DNA from: Chloroflexota bacterium
Lineage (GTDB): Bacteria; Chloroflexota; UBA6077; JADZDV01
NCBI GenBank assembly: GCA_020850915.1
Contig: JADZDV010000495.1
Location: 1 to 16,407, forward strand
DNA: 16,407 bases
Direction of reading: 5' to 3'
This document shows positions 7,786 through 14,914 of this stretch, in pieces (positions within the stretch are counted from its first letter, which is position 1; every line of letters begins with the position of its first letter). The position numbers and the translations under genes are program-made. The notes beneath the pieces are model-generated. The model was not told the DNA's origin, searched no databases, and worked only from the letters and a program-made list of their open reading frames with translations.

Positions 7786-7794
7786 TGTTAGACT
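7786..7794 (+). promoter_or_regulatory. Possible extended -10 promoter for the terC leader
   Basis: TGTTAGACT fits an extended -10 box (TGn followed by TAnnnT). Its position, 8 nt before the first base of the riboswitch P1 stem, is where a start site for that leader RNA would be expected. No clear -35 is present, so this is tentative. It lies 10 bp after the lon stop, so terC may also be read through from lon. Confidence 0.35.
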
Positions 7795-7802
7795 GTTGCT
7801 AT

Positions 7803-7892
7803 CCGAAGGGGAGTATCTCCCCACGGGCGGCATCGTCAACACGGCCTCGTGCCCGGTGTCGCCTGGCCCTCCAGGCTGAGAGAGACCTTCGG
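7803..7892 (+). ncRNA. yybP-ykoY manganese riboswitch aptamer
   Basis: The aptamer shows the conserved landmarks of this RNA family: the 5' box GAAGGGGAGTA (7805-7815), a CATCGTCAAC segment (7831-7840), and the 3' box GGCTGAGAGAGACCTTCGG (7874-7892). The closing stem P1 is a perfect 7 bp helix, CCGAAGG (7803-7809) with CCTTCGG (7886-7892). The family binds Mn2+ and commonly precedes TerC/Alx-type and MntP-type genes, which is the case here. The 3' strand of P1 can instead pair with the ribosome-binding site of terC (see the expression platform). Recognised by eye from consensus, not by a covariance model. Confidence 0.93.
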
Positions 7893-7940
7893 CCATCTGT
7901 CCGGGCGGCATGACGTCCGCGCGGCATGAGCCGGAGGTCT
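7883..7940 (+). promoter_or_regulatory. Expression platform: Shine-Dalgarno sequestering hairpin
   Basis: AGACCTTCGGC (7883-7893) is complementary over 11 bp, with a single T-G wobble, to GCCGGAGGTCT (7930-7940). The second segment contains the GGAGG ribosome site (7933-7937) of terC. The first segment includes the whole 3' strand of aptamer stem P1. The two helices are therefore mutually exclusive: with Mn2+ bound P1 forms and the ribosome site is free, without it the site is paired. This predicts a translational ON switch, as known for alx in E. coli. Confidence 0.75.
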
Positions 7941-7944
7941 GTTC

Positions 7945-8895
7945 GTGTCCATCGACTGGACGGTCTGGGTTGGGTTTGTCGCCCTGATCGTCGTTCTGCT
8001 CGCAATCGACCTGTTCGTCTTCCACCGGAGCGCTCACGAGGTCTCGGTCCGCGAGGCCGCCCTCTGGAGCGCCGTCTGGGTTGGGCTAGGCCTCGGATTC
8101 GGCGCGTTCGTCTGGGCCTGGCTGGGCGGCACGGCTGCCGCGGAGTACCTGGCCGGCTACCTGATCGAGAAGAGCCTCTCCGTCGACAACATCTTCGTCT
8201 TCGCGATGATCTTCTCCGCCTTCGCTGTGCCAGCGGCGTACCAGCACCGGGTGCTCTTCTGGGGCATCTTCGGCGCGCTTGTGCTCCGAGCCGCCTTCAT
8301 CGGGGCCGGCGCGGCGCTGCTCCACTCGTTCCACTGGACGATCTACCTGTTTGGAGGCCTGCTCGTCGCGACGGGGATTCGTATGGTCCTGGCAAACGAG
8401 CATGAGATCCACCCGGAGCGGAACCCACTGCTGCGGACCCTGCGGCGCGCCGTTCCGATGACTCCCGACTACCACGGCCAGGCCCTGTTTGTCCGGCAGG
8501 CTGGCCGCTGGATGGCCACGCCGCTCCTGGCAGTGCTGCTGGTTGTGGAGACCAGCGATGTCATCTTCGCGGTGGACTCCATCCCGGCCATTCTGGCCAT
8601 CACTGACGAGGCGTTCCTCGTCTTCTCCTCCAACGCCTTCGCGCTGCTCGGACTGCGGGCACTCTACTTCGTCCTCGCCGGGTCGATGGACAAGTTCCCG
8701 TATCTCAAGTTCGGCCTGGCGGCAATCCTGGTCCTTGTCGGCGCAAAGATGCTCGCCTCGGACTTCTATCACGTCCCGATCTGGCTGTCTCTGACGGTGA
8801 TCGGGGTAATTCTTCTGGTCGCCATGCTGGCGCCCCTGCTCTTCCAGGCGTGTCAGAAGACCGAAGCCAACCAGCAGACTGGAGCGGCGAGCTGA
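7945..8895 (+). CDS. TerC/Alx family integral membrane protein (probable manganese exporter)
   Basis: 316-residue inner-membrane protein. Hydrophobic segments can be seen at about residues 6-26, 41-61, 80-97, 103-126, 131-150, 192-212, 226-246, 255-271 and 278-300. Family motifs: SLSVDNIFVF (77-86) and ETSDVIFAVDSIPAILAIT (202-220), whose acidic residues are in the membrane and are the likely ion-binding sites. The charged loop about 150-190 separates the two halves. TerC/Alx proteins have been linked to manganese efflux and metal loading of exported enzymes as well as tellurite resistance; the upstream Mn riboswitch favours the manganese role. The start is GTG at 7945 with GGAGG 7 nt upstream. 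No tellurite operon is nearby. Family certain; function by homology plus riboswitch. Confidence 0.94.
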   Translation: MSIDWTVWVGFVALIVVLLAIDLFVFHRSAHEVSVREAALWSAVWVGLGLGFGAFVWAWLGGTAAAEYLAGYLIEKSLSVDNIFVFAMIFSAFAVPAAYQHRVLFWGIFGALVLRAAFIGAGAALLHSFHWTIYLFGGLLVATGIRMVLANEHEIHPERNPLLRTLRRAVPMTPDYHGQALFVRQAGRWMATPLLAVLLVVETSDVIFAVDSIPAILAITDEAFLVFSSNAFALLGLRALYFVLAGSMDKFPYLKFGLAAILVLVGAKMLASDFYHVPIWLSLTVIGVILLVAMLAPLLFQACQKTEANQQTGAAS

Positions 8896-9273
8896 GGGGA
8901 CGGTCGTTCGCTCGGGTTGGCTCTCACGATTCCCGCTGGCACACCGCTTGCACGGTCCTCAGCGCTCACTGAGTTAGACCAGCCGGCGGCGATGGTGGCT
9001 GCGAGCCTCGTGTTCCCACTGAGTTGCGGGGAGACGCGGGTCTTGGTAGGTCTGTCGCCGGCTGACGTTCGACGTGCTGGAAGGAAACCGGCCCGGAGTC
9101 TGCCCGCATAGCGGGTTCAGCCCGGGCGTTCACGCGGCAAGTGGACGGGATGCCGCCGAGGGGATGGGGGGCGGGAGACACGGTACCTGGCTGGCGGGCG
9201 ATCTGTCCGGACCGGCCGGTTCCGTGATCGTGCCTTCGGCTCCTGACCGACCAGCCAGCCAGAAGGAGGAGCC
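8896..9273. other. Intergenic region between terC and the GT4 gene
   Basis: A 378 bp gap with no gene I can support. It contains a short direct repeat CACTGAGTT (near 8968 and 9017), an imperfect inverted pair AGCCGGCG / TCGCCGGCT (near 8982 and 9056), and a small hairpin CCCGC-ata-GCGGG near 9103-9115. None is a clear terminator or promoter. The strong ribosome site AAGGAGGA at 9263-9270 belongs to the next gene. Confidence 0.5.
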
Positions 9274-10425
9274 ATGCGCATCGCGCAGGTCGCGCCACCG
9301 TTCCAATCTATCCCACCTCATCGCTACGGAGGCACTGAGCGCGTCATCTCGCTGCTCACGGAAGAGCTGGTGCGGCGCGGCCACGACGTGACCCTCTTTG
9401 CAAGCGGCGACTCCAGCACCTCCGCCCGCCTGGTCCCGACCGTTGACACGGCCCTGTGGCGGGAGGCGGACACTCGGAATCCGCAGGTCTACTGGTCCAT
9501 CACGATTGGCGAAGTCTACCGCTGCGCTGCCCACGGCGAATTCGACCTCGTCCACTCTCACCTGGACTTCCTGACCTTTCCCGCTGCCCAGCTGGTCCAC
9601 ACTCCCACGGTGACAACTCTGCACGGTCGGCTAGACCTGCCAGACCTGCGCCGGATCTATGCGCGGTTCTCGGATCAACCGGTGGTCTCCATCTCGAACG
9701 ACCAGCGTCGCCCACTGCCGGGTGCGCACTGGGTTGCCACGGTCTACAACGGCGTCGATACGAGCGCGCTCAAGCTTCACCCGGAGGGCGGTCACTACCT
9801 CGCCTGGCTCGGGCGCATCTCGCCCGAGAAGAGCCTCGACAGCGCCATTCGAATCGCGCGTCGAGTCGGCCTCCCGCTGAAGATCGCTGCTCGCATGCCG
9901 CTCGGGGATCGGACGAACCCGGCCGTGCGTGATGATTGGGAGTACTACGAGCAGGTCATCAGGCCGTTGCTGCGGGAGCCAGACGTCGAGTTAGTCGGCG
10001 AGATCACGGATGCCGAGAAGGACGAGTTCCTCGGCAACGCCCGGGCGCTCCTGTTCTCGATCGACTGGCCAGAGCCGTTCGGGCTCGTCATGGCCGAAGC
10101 GCTGGCCTGCGGCACGCCGGTGGTTGCGCGCCGGCGCGGCTCCGTGCCGGAGGTGATCAGCCATGGCGAAACGGGTCTTATCGGCGAGACGGACGACGAG
10201 CTGGCGCGCCTCTGCAAGGAGGTGGATGCTATCGATCGACGCCTCTGTCGTCAGGTGGCCGAACGGCGCTTCTCGCCCGCCGCGATGGCCAGCGGTTACG
10301 AGGCGGTCTACCGGACGCTCCTGCCAGCAGAGGCCGGCCTCGAGCTGGCGCTCGACGACGCGCTGGCTAGCGACGAGCCGCTCAGCTTTCTGCCGGAGGC
10401 TGAAACCGCTCTGCGAGCGCGATGA
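9274..10425 (+). CDS. Glycosyltransferase family 4 protein (GT-B fold)
   Basis: 383-residue retaining glycosyltransferase that moves a sugar from a nucleotide donor to an unknown acceptor, probably for glycolipid, polysaccharide or small glycoside synthesis. N-terminal Rossmann domain: MRIAQVAPPF, the glycine-rich loop RYGGTERV (18-24), VHSHLD and TTLHG. C-terminal donor-binding domain: VYNGVD (158-162), LGRISPEKSLD, and the EX7E motif from E267 to E275 (EPFGLVMAE) followed by ALACGTPVVA and GSVPEVI. No membrane segment is seen; it is likely cytosolic. The start is ATG at 9274, directly after a perfect AAGGAGGA site. The gene stands alone on this strand and its last 44 bp overlap the end of the convergent lyase gene. 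The acceptor and pathway cannot be inferred. Confidence 0.92.
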   Translation: MRIAQVAPPFQSIPPHRYGGTERVISLLTEELVRRGHDVTLFASGDSSTSARLVPTVDTALWREADTRNPQVYWSITIGEVYRCAAHGEFDLVHSHLDFLTFPAAQLVHTPTVTTLHGRLDLPDLRRIYARFSDQPVVSISNDQRRPLPGAHWVATVYNGVDTSALKLHPEGGHYLAWLGRISPEKSLDSAIRIARRVGLPLKIAARMPLGDRTNPAVRDDWEYYEQVIRPLLREPDVELVGEITDAEKDEFLGNARALLFSIDWPEPFGLVMAEALACGTPVVARRRGSVPEVISHGETGLIGETDDELARLCKEVDAIDRRLCRQVAERRFSPAAMASGYEAVYRTLLPAEAGLELALDDALASDEPLSFLPEAETALRAR

Positions 10426-11275
10426 CCTGTCGCGCCATGGCCGCCATGGCGTAGTCCACCATCAGCCCATCCGCGCGGCTGGTTCCCCGCCCGGCGGCCT
10501 GCGCTGCCTCGAAGGCTTCCAGGACCAGCCTCGCTCGTCTCACCTCTGCCTCCGCCGGGCTGAAGGCAGCGTTGATCACCGGCACCTGCGCGGGGTGAAT
10601 GGCGAACTTCCCGCTGAACCCCATCGACTTGGAGCGCGGTGCCGAGCGTCGGAGCCCATCCAGGTCATCCACGTTCGTCCAGACTCCGTCGATGACAATG
10701 CCAAGGCCGGCAGCACGGGCCGCGTTGATCGTCCGCGAGCGGGCATAAACGTACTCCACCTCGCTCTCCGACCAGCCGGCTCCCAGCGAGACCGCCAGAT
10801 CGCCGTACTCGCCAGCTCCTACCGCCAGGCCCGTGACTCTCCGGCTCGCCGTGGCAACCTGGTGGGCGAGCTCGATCCCACGCGCGCCCTCGAGCAGCGG
10901 GATGATCTCCATGCGACCCCCGTCCAGGCCCACGGCCTGCTCCACACCGGTCAGCCACTGGTCGAGCTGCGCGACATAGTCCGGCTCCGCCTTTGGGATG
11001 ATCACCCCGCGAATGTCGGAGCCCACGACCGCTTCGAGATCGCGGAGGGTCTCGCCGGTCGTCGGGTGGTTGACTCGCACGTAAACGGGCATCCCGCTCG
11101 CCGCGAGCTGTGGAATGGACTGCTGGAGCAGCCGCCGCGCCGCTGCCTTTTCCGGCAACGGTACGGCGTCCTCGAGGTCGAGCAGGAGGGCGTCTGCCCC
11201 ACGCGTCGGCGCCTTCTCCAGCATCGCCGGGCGATTGGCCGGAACGAAGAGCATCGTTCGATAGATCTGGCTCAT
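10382..11275 (-). CDS. HpcH/HpaI aldolase / CitE-like CoA ester lyase
   Basis: 297-residue TIM-barrel lyase of the CitE group, which cleaves or forms 3-hydroxyacyl-CoA thioesters such as (S)-citramalyl-CoA, malyl-CoA or malate-type products with Mg2+. Motifs: RTMLFVPA at the N-terminus, LLDLEDAV (31-38), YVRVN with R67, IIPLLEG with metal ligand E129, EYGDLAVSLG with metal ligand D159, and KFAIHPAQV in the C-terminal part. No citrate lyase alpha or gamma subunit gene is nearby, so it is a stand-alone CitE homologue, not a citrate lyase subunit. The start is ATG at 11275 with AGGAG 7 nt upstream; an ATG at 11290 would place the ribosome site inside the gene. Its 3' end overlaps the GT4 gene by 44 bp. 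Exact substrate unknown. Confidence 0.9.
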   Translation of the reverse strand: MSQIYRTMLFVPANRPAMLEKAPTRGADALLLDLEDAVPLPEKAAARRLLQQSIPQLAASGMPVYVRVNHPTTGETLRDLEAVVGSDIRGVIIPKAEPDYVAQLDQWLTGVEQAVGLDGGRMEIIPLLEGARGIELAHQVATASRRVTGLAVGAGEYGDLAVSLGAGWSESEVEYVYARSRTINAARAAGLGIVIDGVWTNVDDLDGLRRSAPRSKSMGFSGKFAIHPAQVPVINAAFSPAEAEVRRARLVLEAFEAAQAAGRGTSRADGLMVDYAMAAMARQVIALAERFQPPAES

Positions 11276-11298
11276 GACGCACTCCTGCATGTGTCGCC

Positions 11299-11310
11299 GC
11301 TCGTACGAGC
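11299..11310. promoter_or_regulatory. Perfect 12 bp palindrome upstream of the CitE-like gene
   Basis: GCTCGTACGAGC is a perfect 12 bp palindrome, 24 bp upstream of the lyase start. It could be an operator or a small hairpin in the leader. No -10/-35 pair was recognised near it, so the role is open. Confidence 0.3.
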
Positions 11311-11342
11311 AGCGGGTTCGATCTCACGCTGAACGCTCCGCG

Positions 11343-11360
11343 CGGGCAGTCTCCTGCCCG
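11343..11360 (-). terminator. Hairpin after the MBL-fold gene (weak terminator candidate)
   Basis: CGGGCAG (11343-11349) and CTGCCCG (11354-11360) form a perfect 7 bp stem with a 4 nt loop, 30 nt after the stop of the MBL-fold gene on the minus strand. There is no U tract after it, so termination is uncertain. The 115 bp gap to the lyase gene holds little else. Confidence 0.35.
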
Positions 11361-11390
11361 GAACGCCTCAGCCCAGACCGGCGGCCGCGG

Positions 11391-12293
11391 CTACATGGTC
11401 CGAATCGCTCCGGCAATGTTCAGCGGCAGGAACGAATCGAAATTGCCCCAGGTCCCGTACTTCGGCGCGAGTTCCGCCTTTACGGCAGCAATCATGCCGT
11501 CCGAGTTGTCCGCCTGGCCAGCGGCGCGCGCGCTTTGGATGGCCGCCACCAGATCCTGAAGGTACTGGCGCGTGCCGCTGACGGCCTCACGGTTCGACAC
11601 GGCTGGGGTGTGACCGAGGATGACCGTGTCGTACTGCAGGTCCTCGTCAATCCAGTTCAGCGCCTTGATCCACTCCATGATATTGCCGTTCGGGAAGTCG
11701 CGGAAGGCCACCGCCTTCTCCCGGACGAAGTCCACCGTGAAGATGACATTGCGGGCCGGGTAGTGCACCAGCAGGTAGTCGTCGGCCTGGCTCACGCCGG
11801 CGTAGTAGATGTCGATCTGCTTGCCGCCAAGCGTCAACGTCAAGCGGTCGGCGACCAGCACGTCCGGCACCGGCGTCGTGGGATCGTTGGCCGCGGCGAT
11901 CCGCTGGGCAGCGATGGGGTGGCTGATGAAGCGCGCCGTGTCGGCGAAGATTGCCCCACCCATCGCGTGATCGTTGCCCCAGTGGGTGTTGATCACGTAG
12001 CGGACGGGCTGATTCGTCACCGAGCGGATGAACGCCTTAAGGACGGCCGGTGCTTCCGGGTTCTGCATGCCGAGCGGGTCCGCGGTGATGACGCCCTCAT
12101 CCGTCACGATGAACATCGTGATGTACCCGCCGTAGCGGAACGCGTAGACGTCGTCGGCGACACGGATGAGCTCCGCCACGGAACGGGGTCCGGTCGGCGG
12201 TTGCTGGGCAGTGACCGGCATCGTTCCCGAAGCGATCAGCAGCACGAGGCTCGCTAGAGCGACCCACCAGAACCGTCGGTTGCCGAAACGCAT
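11391..12293 (-). CDS. Exported metallo-beta-lactamase-fold protein with degenerate metal site
   Basis: 300-residue protein with a Sec-type signal: basic start (MRFGNRR), hydrophobic core WWVALASLVLLIAS, probable cleavage after VTA at about residue 29. The body follows the MBL fold: GVITADP (67-73), NTHWGNDHAMGG (102-113), a VFTVDF-like strand (IFTVDF, 184-189) and ILGHTP (225-230). The usual HxHxDH is HWGNDH here (H104, G106, D108, H109), and the position of the third zinc histidine (GHTDG-like) reads GVSQADD around 166-172, so several ligands are missing. It could be a one-metal, altered-metal or non-catalytic relative. The start is ATG at 12293 with AGGGGA 5-6 nt upstream; the open frame extends far upstream but that part is the antisense-frame shadow of the GT10 gene. 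A promoter-like element with a palindrome precedes it. Confidence 0.85.
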   Translation of the reverse strand: MRFGNRRFWWVALASLVLLIASGTMPVTAQQPPTGPRSVAELIRVADDVYAFRYGGYITMFIVTDEGVITADPLGMQNPEAPAVLKAFIRSVTNQPVRYVINTHWGNDHAMGGAIFADTARFISHPIAAQRIAAANDPTTPVPDVLVADRLTLTLGGKQIDIYYAGVSQADDYLLVHYPARNVIFTVDFVREKAVAFRDFPNGNIMEWIKALNWIDEDLQYDTVILGHTPAVSNREAVSGTRQYLQDLVAAIQSARAAGQADNSDGMIAAVKAELAPKYGTWGNFDSFLPLNIAGAIRTM

Positions 12294-12309
12294 GATCTTC
12301 CCCTTCGGC

Positions 12310-12326
12310 CAGAATACGCTATTCTG
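12310..12326. promoter_or_regulatory. 17 bp perfect palindrome, candidate operator of the MBL-fold gene
   Basis: CAGAATACGCTATTCTG has perfect 7 bp arms (CAGAATA / TATTCTG) around CGC. It lies 17-33 bp upstream of the MBL-fold start and overlaps the proposed -10 box. The AT-rich arms stand out from the GC-rich surroundings. Position and symmetry suit a binding site for a dimeric repressor; it could also be an RNA hairpin in the leader. Confidence 0.5.
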
Positions 12327-12349
12327 CGCGATGGTCTGGAACAACGCAA
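12321..12349 (-). promoter_or_regulatory. Candidate sigma-70 type promoter for the MBL-fold gene
   Basis: On the minus strand TTGCGT (12349-12344) is followed after exactly 17 nt by CAGAAT (12326-12321). The -10 box is inside the 17 bp palindrome. The gap of 121 bp to the upstream GT10 gene leaves room for an own promoter. Confidence 0.4.
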
Positions 12350-12414
12350 GGATTCCGGGTGCTGGCAGGCGCGTCCGACCGCGACCGCGGTGAAGCTCCG
12401 AGGCGGTCGGTGGT

Positions 12415-13425
12415 TCACACTGGCTGGTCCTGCCCGTGCAGCTCCGCCCGCTCGGCCAGTCGCTGCTGGACGGCTCGCGCGAGTCGGACATGGGCGGGCG
12501 CCTCCTGTCCCGCGAGCAGCGTGAGGAACTCGGGGCGGAACGGCCGCTCTTTCCAGACAAAGTAGTCGGCGTAGGCAGCTTCGTCGCGCCGCAGATGCAG
12601 CAGGTACTCGGCCAGCTCTTTCGGCCCGGCGAAGTCCGCCACGTTGACGAAGCAGCGGTCGCCCGGGGCGAATGCCGCGATGTTCGGCGCGCCAAGATAC
12701 ACCGGCACGGAGCCAACCACCAGTGGATCGAAGAACTTCTCGGTGACGTAGTCCTCGGCGACGGCGTTCTCGAACGCAAGAGTGAATCGGTAGCTGGCGA
12801 TCAGCTCGAGCTTCGTGGGGCGACCGCGGTCCTGGATCAGAGCATGGGTGTGGAGCATTCGACCGTAGGAGTGGACGTCCAAATAGCTCATCAGCTCAGC
12901 AGCGTACCCGAGCCGGCCGCTCTGATCGATGGTGCTGGAGATGAAGAGCGCGGCGAGGTTCTCCGACGGTCTTGGGCGTGGCGGTGTTCGAAGCGCCCGC
13001 GCGAGGTTCGACGCGTCGCTGTAGTAAGAGACGTACGTCGTTGTCACATCGGCATTCAGGCGGTAGGTCATCGTCAAATCGAAATGGCGCATGAAGTCCG
13101 GATCGCGCAGTCGCGGATAGTTGACTTCGCACTCCATCGATGAAGCCACCCAGAGCTGGCCGGGAGGACGGAGAGCGGGCAGAGCGTTGAGGGTCGGGAT
13201 GTGGAACACCACGGCGTCCGCGTCCGCCAGCCGGGCTGGGTTGTTGGTGAGCTGAAACCCACCGGGGAGCAGATTCGTCGTGGTCTGCACGGTCTCGCCC
13301 CACAGAGGGTTGAAGAAGAGGATCAGTCGCTCCCGGGCGAGCCGGGGCGCCCGAGCCGGAGCAGGAGCGGGAGCGGGAGCAGGTATGCCCAACCGACGGC
13401 GAACGGCGTGCCAGAGCTGCCGCAT
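12415..13425 (-). CDS. Glycosyltransferase family 10 (alpha-1,3-fucosyltransferase-like)
   Basis: 336-residue protein with the GT10 donor-binding core: YRFTLAFENAVAEDYVTEKF (212-231) followed by VPVYLGAPNI (240-249). Family members move fucose from GDP-fucose to GlcNAc-type or other sugars with inversion. The N-terminal half is the acceptor-side Rossmann domain, with FHIPTLN and WVASSMECEVNYP. Residues 14-25 are an Ala-Pro repeat just after a short basic start, coded by a hexamer repeat; the C-terminal heptad repeats of Helicobacter enzymes are absent. No GDP-fucose synthesis gene is in the window. The start is ATG at 13425, 17 bp after the MFS stop, with AAGGG 9 nt upstream; the longer open frame to 13794 overlaps the MFS gene and is rejected. 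The donor is by family only; an unusual sugar is possible. Confidence 0.87.
   Translation of the reverse strand: MRQLWHAVRRRLGIPAPAPAPAPARAPRLARERLILFFNPLWGETVQTTTNLLPGGFQLTNNPARLADADAVVFHIPTLNALPALRPPGQLWVASSMECEVNYPRLRDPDFMRHFDLTMTYRLNADVTTTYVSYYSDASNLARALRTPPRPRPSENLAALFISSTIDQSGRLGYAAELMSYLDVHSYGRMLHTHALIQDRGRPTKLELIASYRFTLAFENAVAEDYVTEKFFDPLVVGSVPVYLGAPNIAAFAPGDRCFVNVADFAGPKELAEYLLHLRRDEAAYADYFVWKERPFRPEFLTLLAGQEAPAHVRLARAVQQRLAERAELHGQDQPV
13355..13384 (-). repeat. Hexanucleotide repeat coding for an Ala-Pro tract
   Basis: Five consecutive hexamers on the plus strand (GCCGGA, GCAGGA, GCGGGA, GCGGGA, GCAGGT) code on the minus strand for the Pro-Ala tract of the GT10 protein. Length change by six-base steps would alter the linker without breaking the frame. 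Confidence 0.7.
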
Positions 13426-13442
13426 CGATTCGCGCCCTTCGC

Positions 13443-14708
13443 TCACCAGGCGGTGCGCTTGCCGGCGACGCCGGTCGGCGCGGTCCTGGTCCAGAAATAG
13501 CCGACGAGGAGTCCCGCCGCGACCAGTATCGCGCCGGTGCCGAAGCCAGCCCAGATCTCCCCGATGCGATCCACGGCGAGCCCGCTCACGATCGGACCGG
13601 CGGCTGAGCCGGCAAAGCGGCTGGCTGAGACCAGGCCGACCACAGTCCCGCGAATGCCCGGGAACCATTCGATGCAGAGCGCCAGTTGGGCGGGCATCGC
13701 AAATCCCAGCGAGAAGGAGAAGGTCATCTGAAGGGCGACGAGCAGTGGCACTTCCCATGCCGCCAGCGGCTGGGTCATCAGCGCCGTGTAGCACCCGATA
13801 GCGATCGCTCCCTGCGCCATGCCGAGCAGGCTGACGGCGCGGTAGTCAAGGCGATTGGACAAGCGGCTGCCAAGCGTTGCGCCCAGGGAGATGGCGACTG
13901 AAAACAGGACGAAGATCAACCCGACCACCAGTTCGGGCAGGGGGATCTTCTCGCGGTACACCGTCGGCAGCATGGCGTGGAAGACGAACGTACCGGCCAT
14001 GTGCGCGAAAGCGCCGGCGATGGTGGCTATCACGGAAGGCTGGCGGCAGAGCGCGCCGGCCTCATGCCAGGAGAAGTGGGGCGTACGCAAGCCGCTTGGC
14101 GGCACGAAACGCAGCACACCCGCCAGGACGGCGGCACCCAGGACGGCCAGGACCAGGAACGTCGCGCGCCAGGTGGCGAAGGTCAGGATCAGCGCACCGA
14201 AGGCGAAGCCGGTGCCCCCGCCAACCGCGGTGAACACCTGGAGCGTGCCGAGCGCCCGGCCGCGCTCGCGCGGCGGGAACAGGTCCACGACGAGCGCCGC
14301 TCCAATGACCGATGAGCCGGCCACGCCGATCGCCTGGATCACGCGCGCGCCGATGAACAGCCAGATCGACGGCGCGTAGTACGCCGCGACGCACGCCGCG
14401 ACGTAGAGGAACAGGCCTGAGGCCAGCAGCTTGCGCGCGGAGAACAGGTCTGCCAGCGGCCCATAGCCAAGTTGCGACAGCGCCAGCGCAAACCCGAAGG
14501 CGCCGATAGTGGCGCCCACGATCAGAAAGCTCGTGTTGAACTCGTCCCGGACCGCCACCAGGCTGGGCGTGTAGCTCGTCTGGGTGCCGCCACTCAGCGC
14601 GGTCGCCGCGATGACCAGGATGTAGAGCGCCCGCCGGTGCGCCTCGGATAACGGGCGCGGCGCGTCAGCCATCGAGACGGCAGGCATGAGACAGATCGGC
14701 GGCGGCAA
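13443..14708 (-). CDS. Major facilitator superfamily transporter
   Basis: About 421 residues, with roughly 12 hydrophobic segments, starting with LYILVIAATALSGG (about 28-41). The motif A loop between segments 2 and 3 is GYGPLADLFSARK (81-93). The central loop lies around residue 210-225 (SGLRTPHFSWHEA). The overall pattern resembles drug/metabolite efflux members, but the substrate cannot be told. The start is uncertain: TTG at 14708 has AGGGG 6-7 nt upstream; ATG at 14687 and ATG at 14672 (MADAPRPL) lack a ribosome site. The GT10 gene begins 17 bp after its stop, so the two are probably one transcript. A role in exporting a glycosylated compound is possible but speculative. Confidence 0.9.
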   Translation of the reverse strand: MPPPICLMPAVSMADAPRPLSEAHRRALYILVIAATALSGGTQTSYTPSLVAVRDEFNTSFLIVGATIGAFGFALALSQLGYGPLADLFSARKLLASGLFLYVAACVAAYYAPSIWLFIGARVIQAIGVAGSSVIGAALVVDLFPPRERGRALGTLQVFTAVGGGTGFAFGALILTFATWRATFLVLAVLGAAVLAGVLRFVPPSGLRTPHFSWHEAGALCRQPSVIATIAGAFAHMAGTFVFHAMLPTVYREKIPLPELVVGLIFVLFSVAISLGATLGSRLSNRLDYRAVSLLGMAQGAIAIGCYTALMTQPLAAWEVPLLVALQMTFSFSLGFAMPAQLALCIEWFPGIRGTVVGLVSASRFAGSAAGPIVSGLAVDRIGEIWAGFGTGAILVAAGLLVGYFWTRTAPTGVAGKRTAW

Positions 14709-14914
14709 GCATAGCCCCTATTGTGGTGGAAACAGGACACCAGGTGCGCGACAGCGCGTGGATCACCGTGGTGGTGGCCCCGAGTGGCCAGCGGCCCCAG
14801 CGGTGGCGATAGAGATGGTGGAGTGCGCCCGACTCCTGTGGAATCCCGCGGCGAGTCTCACGAACGGCGGGGCGCCCGGTCCATCAGCGACCCTGCGACA
14901 GGTCTCGGGCGTAT

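Noticed and set aside
8917..9111. Small open frame (64 codons) between terC and the GT4 gene
   Set aside because: It lacks a ribosome site and any family feature; composition is like random GC-rich sequence.
12294..12779. Upstream extension of the MBL-fold open frame
   Set aside because: It runs through the GT10 gene in another frame; the signal peptide and ribosome site mark ATG 12293 as the start.
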